64,000 nt of DNA, taken from contig CAJNOJ010000121.1 in NCBI GenBank assembly GCA_905250025.1, forward strand, positions 113,365 to 177,364, given 5' to 3'. The notes under the pieces were generated by a model that was not told where the DNA came from, searched no databases, and saw only the letters and a program-made list of their open reading frames with translations. The DNA comes from Adineta ricciae (lineage: Eukaryota > Rotifera > Eurotatoria > Adinetida > Adinetidae). A program made the position numbers and the translations under genes. Shown one piece after another: positions 22,164 to 34,896 of this stretch; the first letter of the stretch is position 1, and every line of letters starts with the position of its first letter.

Positions 22164-22917
22164 ATGCTTAGAACTCTAGTGATCATTTTTCAAATATTCG
22201 TTTTCGTCGTTCACTGAATAAATACGCTGTGAGCTTACGTTTGTCTGTATCAGTATGATAAAAACCGGGGCGACGGAGAGTGAGAGCGTGAGCGAAGGTA
22301 TTCTCTTCTCTTTCATCTATCTTATTGAAATACAGACACAGAAGAAAATATTCATGGAGTTCATACTATCTACGCATCATTAAATCTGGACATCTCTGAC
22401 CAACTATTTGTTCTGAGGTAATCCAATAATGTTAATGATCGTTTGTAATCACTAAACATTGTTTTGATGACATGGAGAACCATCGAAACTTAAACATTCG
22501 ATTTAATTTGTTGAAAAAGAAAAGTCGAAGTCCTGACAACGAAACAAATGATATAGCCATTTGCAGGAAATAGTTTTTTTTCAAGCGCGGAAACAGAAGA
22601 GAATTGAAAATGTCTTGTCCAATGTAAACGCTTCAGTTTGTTAGCTCAGCCATACTTGTGAAAACTAATTTTTACTGAAAGTCACGCTTTTTTATGCATG
22701 AATACTGTTGGAAATGCACGATTGAAATTTTTTTAACAATGTAACTCAAAAAGCGTAAAATGAGTTCGATAAATTTATCTACCAATGTTGATACGTCGGC
22801 TATCGAGTATAAAAGATGATTGTTCTGTTTAGATTTTATAGCATGGAAAGAACTAGACATCTCGTGTTCATTTTTCTAGTTTGATCATATCAGAAATTAA
22901 CTAGCTAGAGGAAAAGG
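22164..22917. other. Intergenic region with the transposon empty site
   Basis: Matches 9305-10825 without the 744-bp element. The empty target TCATTTTT lies at about 22184-22191. Confidence 0.6.
22808..22815 (+). promoter_or_regulatory. Candidate TATA box of the PAN/EB gene, copy 2
   Basis: TATAAAAG at the same distance (110 bp) from the ATG as in copy 1. Confidence 0.4.
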
Positions 22918-24092
22918 ATGACGATTTTCATAATTTGGATTATTTTTGCAATAAATATTCGCAGTTGTCAAGGAGATATGTCTTCGTATATCGATTTTCA
23001 TCCTGATGGAACTGATTTTATTCCTGCAAACTCTGCCGAAATTCGTGGTAATCACTCCTCAGTAGTTTCGGCGTTCTCCTGTGTTTTGTTATGCCATCAA
23101 GATCCGCAATGTCGCACATTCGTCTTCGATTCATCGATTTGTCAATTATACGAAGGTTCATCCGACACCGGCCTTATCGTTACTTCACCTTCAACTAATC
23201 GTCTAGTGGGTAGTATCAACTATGATCTTGTTCAACTGGCAAATACATACAACAAATCATGTGATCATTGCTTTCCTGATCGATATTTAGTATACAGAAA
23301 TATTACATGTCAATGTCCTTTGAACAGTTTTTATAATGGACAAGGTAAATGTCTCAATGAACTTTATCCAGATTCTTCAATGATATGTGAAGATGATAAA
23401 TGGTGTCGTCAAAGTATGAATCAAACTTGTCAATGTGGAAAATGCCAATGCCCAACTGGACAAATCTATGGCTTAGTAAAACATGTAGACCACATTTTCT
23501 GAGTGGAATGTCTTGTAATACAAGTGATCAATGTCGAAATGATCTCAATTTAGTTTGTTCAAGAATTAACAAAACATGTATACGTATGTTTCTTGGCTCA
23601 TTTCAATGTAATAGTCATATCTCCTGTTCCGTTGTAGCTATGAGAATTGTGCAAATGCCCGTGATTAGTGGAACACTCCCCAGCAAATTTTCCTATGTTG
23701 ATGAGTCTTTCAACGCTAGTGGAGTGGAATGGTGGCGTGCTTTTGACGGCAATATATACACTTATTGGAATAGATTAGGGAGTTACCAAGTATTAGATTA
23801 TATATTTATAACTTTTAATGATTCATATTTATTAAATTCATTACAACTAACAGTATATGGCGATGGAGCACATGATCCAAAAATAATCAATATCTATTTA
23901 GATGAAAATGGAACGTGTTTAGCTCAATCATTTTGGTTTCCACAAACAAACAATTTCACTACTTTCCCTCTAAATTACTTCAATACAAGTGTAAAACCGT
24001 TAGCAACAAAACATGCATTGTTATCTATCGAACGGTGGTCTGTCTATCAGGCCTATCTTTTCGAGTTGACATTTTTTGGTGGCTTATATTAA
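22918..24092 (+). pseudogene. Secreted PAN/EB/discoidin-like protein, copy 2, one frameshift
   Basis: Same exon plan as copy 1: exon 1 (22918-23583), a 54-bp intron (23584-23637) and exon 2 (23638-24092). Signal peptide (MTIFIIWIIFAINIRSCQG), PAN/apple-like domain, EB-like module, then a discoidin-like domain that is fully open here (VEWWRAFDGNIYTYWNRLG). Relative to copy 1 there are two extra bases near 23467-23475, which shift the frame inside the EB module. The intron happens to have no stop in the shifted register. Only one lesion is seen, so it may be a sequencing error, a null allele, or spliced in a way I cannot see. Confidence 0.65.
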
Positions 24093-24909
24093 CCCATATC
24101 AAAACTGTACGTTTCTAAATTCAAATGCGTTTCGCTTATTTTAAGTATTTCACGTTTAAATAAACTTTTACATCGTAGAATAACCCCAACGAATGAAGAA
24201 AATGTCGGTCTAAACGTAGAAATGATCAAAAACAAGAATTTAACTAACATTTGGATGTAGCTTTTCTATGTTTTGAATAATCTCCAAGACAACATTCGTA
24301 TTGAAACAACGACCATTCGCTCTTTAGGATTTGAGTCGAGTATTATTCATCAACGCAAGATCCTTCTCTCGTCATCAAAAAATTATGCATCTCACTCTTT
24401 CAATCTCCAACATGACCGTAAATGGTGACTAAATATTACAAAAAGGAAAAGTGCATTTTTGTGAAACGATTCTCTTGTTTCAACTCAATCTACATAAATA
24501 ACTCAAATCCGAATGATTTGTTTCTTTCTTAGCTATGAATATTTCGTCTCGTAGCCTTTCAAATTTGTCTTTTCATGTGAACACTCAAGTGTGTAACAGC
24601 ATAATCTCATAAGATCGATGTTCGGCCGATCGTCGATAATGAATGGAAGTATCTGTCTTCCAGCTTCATCGAGTCGACACTCTCATTATAATTTATTGCG
24701 TATTGAGATAGTTTTATGAATTTCTTTTTCTAATATGTTCACATTGTTCATTTTAGAAATCAAAGAACAATTGCTGTCGGTGATAACGGAAGGGAATATT
24801 GAATAGATCAATTGTATTTTCACACAGTTCATTAATAATACGGGGAAGATGAGAAATTGAAGAACAAGAATGGAGGCTAGTGCGAGTGGACAAAAGACGA
24901 GCTAAATTG
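24093..24909. other. Intergenic region, no gene seen
   Basis: Second-cassette counterpart of 11999-12821. No coding region supported. Confidence 0.45.
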
Positions 24910-24980
24910 ATTTTTGATGATTATAATCAAATTTATGTGACAGATTCTGCCGATCGACGGGTGCCAAAATTTCTTACTAA
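24910..24980 (+). pseudogene. NHL-repeat relic, second copy
   Basis: Counterpart of 12822-12896 (FDDYNQIYVTDS, then DRRVPKF). An isolated remnant of an NHL blade. Confidence 0.55.
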
Positions 24981-25120
24981 AATAAGTGGATTTTTTTTGC
25001 TGTGAGACTTAAAACACGAAATAAAAAAAGAGCTAAAAGTCTCCAAGTTCATTTTATTAGAATCAATTCGAACAATATACATGGTAAAAGATATCTCGAC
25101 TAAGCATGAAGAGCATTTAT

Positions 25121-26434
25121 TTAGGGCTTGAGTGGCTTAATCGTGGAGAGATCGTCTATGATGGCCAAAGACATGACAGGTTTGTGCCACTCATCACGAC
25201 TCTCAATACCGTGAAAACCACCTACAACATAGCATGTCTTCTTCTCGTTCGTCGGTACACTTTCAAATTCGACAGGTGTGACAATCGGGTGTAATGCAAC
25301 TTCATCGATGTTGCAATCGCTTTTGGTATGAAGTCCGTAGCAGAGTCGAAGAAACCAACCTGTAAGCTTCGTGTAACTTCTATTACACGAAAATCTTGCA
25401 ACAAGATTCATATCAACAATGAAAATTGCTTACCCTGATCCAGATCCTTCATGTTCAACATTGAAGATTTGATCCCAGAATTCATTGTCTACTTTGTTTT
25501 GATAAGTATTTATTAGCTGATCAAGGATAGGCAAGGCACTGTCGATATACGTATGAAAATCATCGTCAGGTGTTGTAAAGCTCTGTAATTTTTCTGTTTT
25601 TCGTCGAAGAAGTAACCAATCATCCAATGTACCCAAGAAATGGACCTTCCGAATGCCACACAGTGTCCAACGAAGTCGATATTTAAAATACTGTCTGAAG
25701 GTATTCATGATGGTCGCACAATACAATAAGGATTCGACTCTGCCCGTTGTAGAATAGTTAGCTGTTAACAGTTCGACAATGTCGTTCTTGACATGTTTGC
25801 TTATCTCGCTGCTCATGCTTTCAAGAAATGCATTCCAGCTAGAAAAAAAAACTAGTAGAAAACACGCTCGAACTGATTTAAATGACTTACTCAGGTTTGG
25901 GTAGGATCTGTTCGATAGTCAGTTCGATCTTATCTTCGTGATCAACAAAAACGTGTCGTAATTTTTCTGCATTGCCATTGACATATTTAGCAAAATAAGT
26001 TGTAATCATCAGCCAAAAATCGCTAAAACATGGCATACAAGGGAATGATTTTATGAATAGAAAACTTACTCAGGCGAGAGTACGACGTCTTCATGTGAAT
26101 TGTAGGCGTTCAGGAAAGCCGAGAACAGCCCGTGACGGTTAGCAAGACTTGTGTCTAAAACAATTAATCGAGGTGTGAACAATAGTTAGGCATATTGAGA
26201 ATGTCAGAACTCACATGGCCCATTAGAAATCGTATGTTGCAACTTGAATCGATCTGATTGAGTATTTCTTTTCCATATATCTCCATTACTAAAGTAATCG
26301 ATCAACGCATTGATCCAATATCCTTCTGGTGGAAGATCGCTCGACTCATTGGAGGGATACTGTTTCTGGACTGATGGGAGATCACCACGAATAATGATGG
26401 TATGAAATCGATCGTTTGTAGTCGAAGCGCTCAT
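25121..26434 (-). CDS. DUF4419 protein, five exons, complete
   Basis: Exons 26434-26215, 26154-26070, 26022-25891, 25838-25434 and 25394-25121 join in frame to give 371 aa. All introns have GT..AG ends and are 37-60 bp. The family match rests on HGLFSAFLNAYNSHEDVVLSP, DDFWLMITTYFAKYVNGNAEKL, LRWTLCGIRKVHFLGTLDDW, SGSG, LTGWFLRLCYGL and GGFHGIE, in family order and at about the usual length. DUF4419 proteins are found in fungi, protists and some animals; their biochemical role is unknown. The start is the first ATG in frame (MSASTTNDRF). It is convergent with the PAN gene. Confidence 0.9.
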
Positions 26435-26462
26435 GATCACTATTTTACGAACGTTTGTGGGA

Positions 26463-28176
26463 GAGAATAACTTTGTTGTGAAATACGATGATCTGTTTTC
26501 GCGAGGACAAGAAAAACAACATTATTGCACAACCAATGCATAATTTCTTGTCACTGCATGACTCAGTCACAAGTAACAGCAAAGGAAAACATCCATATTA
26601 TTATTTGGTACGCGCAACTGACGTTATGACAAACTCCACTAGATCATTCGTTAGTATTTCCATGTAATTTTATTTCATACTTTTCAAATTATGCATAAAA
26701 TAATTATCCTTCTATAAGTCATCAGGATAAAACTGATACAATGGAAAACGTCAAGATAAATATGATGTAGACAGACATTTAGCCCATATTAGATTGAAGT
26801 TGGTTCATTGTGGCATCAAGTAGAAAGGTTTCGAGTTGCTGTTGTCGAGCATGCAGAATACGCTTGTAAGCTAATTGTCTTTCTTGAACCATGTTTGTTA
26901 CTTTTGTTGATGTAACTAACGTCTCATTTTGTAGATTTCGAAGCTCTTGCCGACGCTGGTTAGTATCGTTAAGACCTAACAGACGACCAATGCCTGAGAT
27001 TTGATGTAACATATGTAACCTGGAAATATCGTAATACGTTTTAGCCATAATATACAGCAGTGCAGCGTTCCCATCGATTGTTTCTGCTGCTGTAAGAACA
27101 AGTTCAACGAAAAATTCACGATCTCCGTCTTGTAGAGAAGCATTTGCTGCGAGTGCCTTTTCAATAACGTTGACGAATTGAGAACTAATGATTTCTTTCG
27201 TGCTATCGGCTTGAAGGGAAAGAGATTCGAAGAATTGACGAACCTCACTCCATTGCGTTTTCAAGTTCTGAATCTCTTGAAAAGCTTGCTTAAGAATCTC
27301 AACGATTTTCTCGGGTTCAATTAAATCGAGGTTGAGTGAAGCTATTTGTTGGATGAGTGCAGCCAATTTGTATTGTTCGCCAAGTTGTTTTTGAAAGTAT
27401 TCATCGTGTTCAGCCTCGGCTCGTTTGAGTTCTTCAAGTTTTAGCTTGGCGATAGCCATTGCATTTTCAAACGCGGTATTATCGGCTGGTGCAGGCATAG
27501 GATTATTATTATTGCCAGAGCATTGACCAAGTATGCAACCCACGACCTGTATGGGTGCTGTTACCGCGTTCCATACAGAACCAACAATACCACCAAACCA
27601 GCTTTTACGTGTGTGCGGAGTAGGAAGCGCATTCACCGCATTCCAATATTCTTCTCGAGCTTTCTCCAGTGCTTTACGTTTTTCATCATACAGCTGTTTT
27701 ATACTCGTGACATTCGCTGTCAATAATTGAATCTCATTTGTTCCATTGTTTATCTGTTGTTGTAATTGAGAAACGAGATTGGTGTTCGCAGTTTGTGTAG
27801 ATAAAATAACGCGAATAATCTCTTCAATGACCTTTTGCAATTTCGCAAATTTCTCGACTGTTTCACTGGAAGCATTGACACAAATATCAGCGATACGAGT
27901 AATACTTGCTAAATTATTTGGTAATAGTGCCTTAATCATATTAGGTGACGCACGCGTGACTAATTTGAGTGTATTGTTAATATGTGTTGGAATTTGTGAT
28001 GAAAACGTTTGAATACGATCCATACTCGTATGAGCAGCGAGTAGAGCGTCATACATATCGTGAGACAAATGTGCAAGTGTAGCCTTAAATGAATTAGGAT
28101 ATTTAATGAATTCATATACATAATTTGGTGATGGAAGAGTAAAACCGAAATCTTGCTGACTTGATAAAACCATGAG
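26463..28176. repeat. Block repeated at 30907-32623
   Basis: 1.7-kb block almost identical to 30907-32623, covering the 3' flank and most of the large exon of the helical-protein gene. The second copy ends exactly at the 'n' bases at 30903 and 32624, so the pair is best read as two alleles. Confidence 0.85.
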
Positions 28177-28603
28177 ATTACCCAAATAGTTTATTATCAG
28201 CGGTCCTGCCACCATCAATTCTTCCCATTTTTCATCGATATTTCGTTGTGCTCTGAGTCGAGTATCTAGTCTATCATCAAGAACAGTTAAATTAGATTGC
28301 CGAACAATGATATCTACAAATTGAAAGATGTGAATGCACAGCTCTGTTATTACTAAGACTTCGCTTACCGTTGTCATCGCTAGTATTATCAGTCAAAAAT
28401 GCCATAAACGCGTCATCTTCCATAATTGGAAGATGCGAAACAAGCGATCGATCCATCCGAAAGATTGCCATTCGGTATGAGTCAGTAACAGACTCAAACT
28501 CGATAGCTGAAGCACTACCAGTGAACGAGAAAAAACCTACCAACAATATCGCTCCTACAAACATACAGTGTAGGAACTTATTGGAAAAGGTTAATTTCAG
28601 CAT
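26779..28603 (-). CDS. Secreted helical protein with central hydrophobic hairpin (pore-former-like build)
   Basis: Exon 1 (28603-28369) and exon 2 (28313-26779), with a 55-bp intron, encode about 589 aa. It starts with a clear signal peptide (MLKLTFSNKFLHCMFVGAIL..). The mature part is almost all helix with long heptad-like stretches (for example residues 230-300 and 360-420), split by one Gly/Ala/Val-rich hydrophobic segment (SWFGGIVGSVWNAVTAP..CILGQC) and a short Asn/Pro-rich loop. A long helical bundle with one buried hydrophobic hairpin is the layout of alpha-pore-forming proteins of the HBL/NHE/ClyA type, but no specific family motif was recognised, so function is inference only. A structural coiled-coil protein is the alternative. 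The frame looks whole. Confidence 0.75.
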
Positions 28604-29626
28604 ATTATAGTCAGATGATATAATGTTCTTAATGAATATGTTATTTTACTTAGGTATTAATATACTCAAGCACATCGACTGGCGTGATCAGTGAGAATCA
28701 GCTCTTCTGGCGCAGCTGATTAATTTTCTCAATTGTATATTAATCGGTGTGTTTTTCGGAGAAAGATAGCAATGTACTTCTATTTTCACCGACGACGATT
28801 ATCCGGTACATTGAGAGTGAATCGACATTACATACAACTAATTATACGAATTTGACAAAATATTGACGCAAACAAAATTCAGTGGCTGTAACGTTCTCAT
28901 TTCTGATGCTATTATACACGTATTGCTTATATCTTCATCAGATGGACTATAGACCCATCGTCTTTATTTCAATATTCTAATGTACTTTTTGTGTTAACTA
29001 TTTGCTCTTGCGTTCTATTTTTCGATAGATGACAACGTAAATGCGTGTCTCGCCTTACTGCAATGCCATTCGTGATAGAAATAAATAAATATAGACGTAG
29101 TTCTCATCACAGCCATTCGTTTTTAAAGAGAAGATCAAAAATTTGCTCTGTCACTCACTCGTAGTCCGCACAATCAATCTCCAGCGTGGAAAGCTTAGTT
29201 TCCATAGATTTGGTTGTATTTTCTGTCTGACGTCTTTCAGTTTTAAACCATACAACTTGGAATCTTCCAAGCTATTTCTACCTTCGAAAAGAAATTAGAC
29301 GAGATAAACATATATACCTGATGACAATTCGTCAGCACTTTCTCGTACGATCGGATTAAACATAAGAGAATATGTAAAAACAACGTAATCATTTCAATTA
29401 CCAAAGGATTATACACCTCATTTTTCAATTTTAGAATATGACTATAAATGTTTGCTTTATATCAGGAGAAACAAAAGTATTGTTTTGTGAAACTCGTTTC
29501 TCATTCTAATTTGGTCTATGACGGAAACGGAGCCCCTAAACAGCGTTGTCGTTTTCGCTCTTTTGAGGTGACAAAAATTTTCTTTTTGAATCTGTTCGAT
29601 TTACACTGACTGTACTTTGTTCTAGC
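28604..29626. other. Intergenic region between divergent genes
   Basis: Lies between the minus-strand helical-protein gene and the plus-strand NHL gene, so it probably holds both promoters. No coding region supported. From 29199 on, the sequence is homologous to 32625 onward. Confidence 0.5.
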
Positions 29627-30902
29627 TTGATCAGTTTCTTTGCTCAAGCCAACTGCCAAGTGTGTGATAGCACAACGTCATACGATCGATGTTCAACCAA
29701 CAGCGCTTGTGGTTGTTTTCCAATGGCTGGTGCTCAGAATGTTGGTGTGTGTGCTTTTCTCTGGAAGTTCTGTTCACAACTTGTTCCATGTGGACTATTA
29801 CAAGATTGTTCTGATAGAGATCATGTCTGTGTTCATCATCGTCGATGCAGCAATGATCCTGTTTGTTATCCATTGTCGATGATGAATGAAAATATTTGTC
29901 CGCCAGCAGCCATTGGTAAGTAGAAAGCATTGAAAAGTTTCGATCTAATGATTTTCACTGACGAATAGCGGCAACAACCACCACTACCACAACCACAACA
30001 ACAACAACTACTACTAGAAGTACTACAACGAATAGTATGCTCATATCTATGTTTTCAAAATACACAAAAGTCGATGAACAGATCCGATTTGTAGACTATG
30101 TGAACATAGTCAGCATATATACGGTGATGTTAAAAGTATAGATCGGCCACGAATAGAGTTTCAGAACTCATCTTATCACATATGAATGTGAGATTCGTAT
30201 ATAGTTTTGCTATGTTGTTTTAGAAGCAAAGTTCACCAATTGGAAACAAAACGGAATGATGGTTGTTGGTAGAAATGCGAGTGGCCAACATTCAACTCCA
30301 CCTTTAAAGCCCATGGGAATTGCTTTTGATAAAAACAAGACACTTTTGATTGCTGATTATGACAGCGATCGTATTGTCCGATGGGCATCAGGTGAAATTT
30401 ATGGATCAACTGTTGCAGCTGGGTTCGGAAGGGGAAATAAATTTGATCAACTAAATCAACCAACAGACATGATCTTTGATGAACGAAACAATTCATTCAT
30501 CATTGCTGATTGGGGAAACAGACGACTAATTCGGTGGATGCATCGATTTGGACAAGAAATTCTACTGCAAAATATTTCATGTTACGATTTAGCAACAGAC
30601 AAATTCGGATATCTTTACATCTCTGATTCGGCTAATGGTGAGGTGAGACGATGGAAAATGACAGAAATCAAAGGAAAACAGGGAGTCTTAGTAGCTGGTG
30701 GAAACGGAAAAGGAAATCAATCGAACCAATTAGATAATCCTTCCTTTATTTTCATTGACGACGAACAATCAGTATATGTTTCGGACAGATACAATCACCG
30801 TGTAATGAAATGGGAGAAGGGTGCCAAAGAAGGAGCGGTCGTAGCTGGTGGAAATGGAGCTGGAAATTATTCTGAACAACTGGATGAGCCTCAAGGAGTA
30901 GT
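29627..30902 (+). CDS. Secreted Cys-rich/Thr-linker/NHL protein 1 (cut at right by contig join)
   Basis: First visible exon codes for the end of a signal peptide (SFFAQANCQ) and a Cys-rich module with about a dozen cysteines (CSTNSACGCFPMAGAQNVGV, DRDHVCVHHRRC). A 66-bp exon (29969-30034) codes for a near-pure Thr linker, likely O-glycosylated. The third exon (from 30224) codes for NHL blades (GIAFDKNKTLLIADYDSDRI, DEQSVYVSDRYNHRVMKW, VAGGNGKGNQSNQLD) that form a beta-propeller. The propeller is cut at the 'n' at 30903. The true ATG is in an upstream exon or is missing; a TTG opens the frame at 29627. The 5' part matches gene 2, and the part from about 29700 onward matches gene 3. Confidence 0.8.
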
Positions 30903-30903
30903 N
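30903..30903. other. Contig join (single n)
   Basis: An NHL propeller reading frame on the left meets the 3' flank of the minus-strand helical-protein gene on the right. The right side is a repeat of 26463 onward. A chimeric join, not a biological fusion. Confidence 0.85.
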
Positions 30904-31222
30904 GAGGAGAATAACTTTGTTGTGAAATACGATGATCTGTTTTCGCGAGGACAAGAAAAACAACATTATTGCACAACCAATGCATAATTTCTGGTCACTA
31001 CATGACTCAGTCACAAGTAACAGCAAAGGAAAACATTCATATTATTATTTGGTACGCGCAACTGACGTTATGACAAACTCCACTAGATCATTCGTTAGTA
31101 TTTCCATGTAATTTTATTTCATACTTTTCAAATTATGCATAAAATAATCATGCTTCTATAACTCATCAGGATAAAACTGATACAATGGAAAACGTCAAGA
31201 TAAATATGATGTAGATAGACAT

Positions 31223-32623
31223 TTAGCCCATATTAGACTGAAGTTGGTCTATTGTGGCATCAAGTAGAAAGGTTTCGAGTTGCTGTTGTCGAGCATGCAG
31301 AATAAGCTTGTAAGCTAATTGTCTTTCTTGAACCATGTTTGTTACTTTTGTTGATGTAACTAACGTCTGATTTTGTAGATTTCGAAGCTCTTGTCGACGC
31401 TGGTTAGTATCGTTCAGACCTAACAGACGACCAATGCCTGAGATTTGATGTAACATATGTAACCTGGAAATATCGTAATACGTTTTAGCCATAATATACA
31501 GCAGTGCAGCGTTCCCATCGATTGTTTCTGCTGCTGTAAGAACAAGTTCAACGAAAAATTCACGATCTTCGTCTTGTAGGGGAGCATTTGCTGCGAGTGC
31601 CTGTTCAATAACGTTGACGAATTGAGAACTAATGATTTCTTTCGTGCTATCGGCTTGAAGGGAAAGAGATTCAAAGAATTGACGAACCTCACTCCATTGC
31701 GTTTTCAAGTTCTGAATCTCTTGAAAAGCTTGCTTAAGAATCTCAACGATTTTCTCGGGTTCAATTGAATCGAGGTTGAGTGAAGCTATTTGTTGGATAA
31801 GTGCAGCCAATTTGTATTGTTCGCCAAGTTGTTTTTGAAAGTATTCATCGTGTTCAGCCTCGGCTCGTTTGAGTTCTTCAAGTTTGTGCTTGACGACAGC
31901 CATTGCATTTTCAAACGCTGTATTATCGACTGGTGCAGGCGGCATAGGATTATTATTATTGCCAGAACATTGGCCAAGTATGCAACCCACGACCTGTATG
32001 GGTGCTGTTACCGTGTTCCATACAGAACTAACAATACCACCAAACCAGCTTTTACCTGTGTGTGGAACAGGAAGCGCATTCACCGCATTCCAATACTCTT
32101 CTCGAGCTTTCTCCAGTGCTTTACGTTTTTCATCATACAGTTGTTTTATACTCGTGACATTCGCTGTCTATAATTGAATCTCATTTGTTCCATTGCTTAT
32201 CTGTTGTTGCAATTGAGAAACGAGATTGGTGTTCGCAGTTTGTGTAGTTAAAATAACGCGAATAATCTCTTCAATGACCTTTTGCAATTTCTCAAATTTC
32301 TCGACTGTTTCACTGGAAGCATTGACACAAATATCAGCGATACGAGTAATACTTGCTAAATTATTTGGTAATAGTGCCTTAATCATATTAGGTGACGCAC
32401 GAGTGACTAATTTGAGTGTATTGTTAATATGTGTTGGAATTTGTGATGAAAACGTTTGAATACGATCCATACTCGTATGAGCAGCGAGTAGAGCGTCATA
32501 CATATCGTGAGACAAATGTGCAAGTGTAGCCTTAAATGAATTAGGATATTTAATGAATTCATATACATAATTCGGTGATGGAAGAGTGAAACCGAAATCT
32601 TGTTGACTTGATAAAACCATGAG
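31223..32623 (-). pseudogene. Second copy of the helical pore-former-like gene, broken and incomplete
   Basis: Near-identical to the large exon of the gene at 26779-28603, same strand. It looks broken, with about one internal break, and its 5' part including the signal-peptide exon is missing because the contig ends at 32624. Divergence is at allelic level, so the copy is recent. It is probably the other allele on the second haplotype. Confidence 0.75.
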
Positions 32624-32624
32624 N
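32624..32624. other. Contig join (single n)
   Basis: The left flank ends at the equivalent of 28176 and the right flank begins at the equivalent of 29199, so about 1 kb of the second haplotype is missing here. Confidence 0.75.
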
Positions 32625-33050
32625 TTTCTATAGATTTGGTTGTATGTTCTGTCTGACGTCTTTCAGTTTTAAATCAAACAAGTTGGAATCTTTCAAGCTA
32701 TTTCTACCTTCGAAAAGAAATTAGACGAGATAAATATATATACCTGATGACAATTCGTCAGCACTTTCTCGTACGATCGGATTAAACATAAGAGAATATG
32801 TAAAAACAACGTTATCATTTCAATTACCAAAGGATTATACACCTCATTTTTCAATTTTAGAATATGACTATAAATGTTTGCTTTATATCAGGAGAAACAA
32901 AAGTATTGCTTTGTGAAACTCATTTCTCATTCTAATTTTGTCTATGATGAAAACGAAACCCATAGATAGCGTTGTCGTTTTCGCTCTTTTCAGGTGACAA
33001 AAATTTTCTTTTTGAACCTGTTCGATTTACACTGACTGTACTTTGTTCTA

Positions 33051-34896
33051 GCTTGATCAGTTTCTTTGCTCAAGCCAACTGCCAAGTGTGTGATAGTACA
33101 ACGTCATACGATCGATGTTCAACCAACAGTGCTTGTGGTTGTTTCCCAATGGCTGGTGCTCAGAATGTTGGTGTGTGTGCTTTTCTCTGGAAGTTCTGTT
33201 CACAACTTGTTCCATGTGGACCGTCACAAGACTGTTCTGATAGAGATCATATCTGTGTTCATCATCGTCGATGCAGCAATGGTCCTGTCTGTTATCCGTT
33301 GTCGATGATGAATGAAAATATCTGTCCGCCAGCGTCACCCGGTAAGCAGAAAATGTGTAACCTACACAAGAGATAAAGTTTGAAGTGAAAATGGTTTGTA
33401 TTAATGAATAGTGACAAATACGACGGTGGCAACCACTACAATGGAAGTGGCGACTACAACGAAAAGTAAGCTCAGCTTCGTTCTTTCAGAATAGAAGGAA
33501 TCGGTGAAACGATAAACTGTGAAGATTTTTATATAGTGATAGTCATGATATATGTAGTGATATAAAGAATATAGTCTGATCACGAAGATCGGAGTTCTGG
33601 CAGTATATAAGATTGACTACAACCATATAGTCAGTAACAGTCTGAAGCGTTTCATCTGGAAATAGTTAGATTGAAAAAGAAAGAGTTTCTGTATTATTGT
33701 GTAGATGCTGAATGAATTGTCCGGAGTTTTGAAACCTGAGCTGATTGTATTGAAATGTCACTTATTCATCAAATGATTATGAAAATCATAGTCCATAGTA
33801 TAAGTGTGCAGGTTACAGTCAGTTTGTAACTGTTAGAGTTGAGAGAATCGGAAAACTTGGTCAACGAAATTATGTATGACATAGGCCGAGATTTCTTTTT
33901 CCTGAAAGACTGTTTTCAAGCATTTTTCTGTGCTTTTCTATCATTTTGAGAAACCAAAACATTTCAGCGTCTTGTTTTGATGTTTCAGAAGCTAAATTTA
34001 GTAAATGGGAACAAAATGGTAAGATCGTCGCTGGTAGCAACATGGAAGGGGAGCAGTTATCTGATCTGCGACGTCCTAATGGATTCATTCTTGACAAAAA
34101 TCGGACTGTCGATGTCGCTGACGGGGGCAATTGTCGTGTTATGCAGTGGATGTCGGGTAGAAGTGAAGGCAATGTTGTTGCTGGTGGCAATGGATACGGA
34201 TCCAAAATTAATCAGCTGACGTTACCAATAGATCTGATTATTGACGAACAAGATAATTCATTGATCATTGCTGATTTTGGAAGTCAACGAGTAGTTCGAT
34301 GGTTCAATCGAACTCATCAAGAAATTCTTCTTGAACGTATTTCATGTGATGACCTAGCAACAGACAAATATGGATATTTTTACGTTTGTGACTCAAAACA
34401 GAATGAGGTGAGACGATGGAAAATGACAGAAATTAAGGGGAACAAGGGAGTCTTGGTAGCTGGTGGAAACGGAAAAGGAAATAGATTGAATCAATTAGAT
34501 ACTCCTGGCAGCATTTTCATTGATGATGAACAATCAATATATGTTTCGGACAGATACAATCATCGTGTGATGAAATGGAAAAAGGATGCTAAGGAAGGAA
34601 CCGTTGTCGCTGGTGGGAATCATCGAGGGAACAAGTCTGAACAACTGGATGGGCCTGGTGGCGTAATCGTTGATGATGATGGTCAAATCTACGTAGCAGA
34701 TTCTGGGAACAATCGAATAATGTGTTGGAAGGAAGCTATGAAAGAAGGTGAACTTGTTGTCAATGCAACTGCAGGTGCATCGGGATTAAATGAATTCCGG
34801 TATCCTTCAGATTTGGCATTTGATTTCGATGGAAATCTTTATGTTAATAATCGCGGGTATAACCGTATTCTAAGATTTGATTTAATGACTCAATAA
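33051..34896 (+). CDS. Secreted Cys-rich/Thr-linker/NHL protein 2
   Basis: Same plan as its neighbours: Cys-rich module (33051 to about 33341; CSTNSACGCFPMAGAQNVGV), a short Thr-rich linker exon at about 33411-33466 (TNTTVATTTMEVATTT), and an NHL exon 33989-34896 opening EAKFSKWEQNGKIVAG. The propeller has about six blades (SLIIADFGSQRVVRWFN, IYVSDRYNHRVMKW, IYVADSGNNRIMCW) and ends FDLMTQ. The NHL frame is fully open to a stop. The ATG is not certain; the signal-peptide region opens without a clear ATG, as in gene 1. The long intron before the NHL exon (about 520 bp) is larger than usual here. Likely extracellular; ligand unknown. Confidence 0.82.

Noticed and set aside
30256-30987. NHL frame continuing past 30903 into LFSRGQEKQ
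   Set aside because: The sequence after the 'n' is the 3' flank of the minus-strand gene, so the continuation is artificial.
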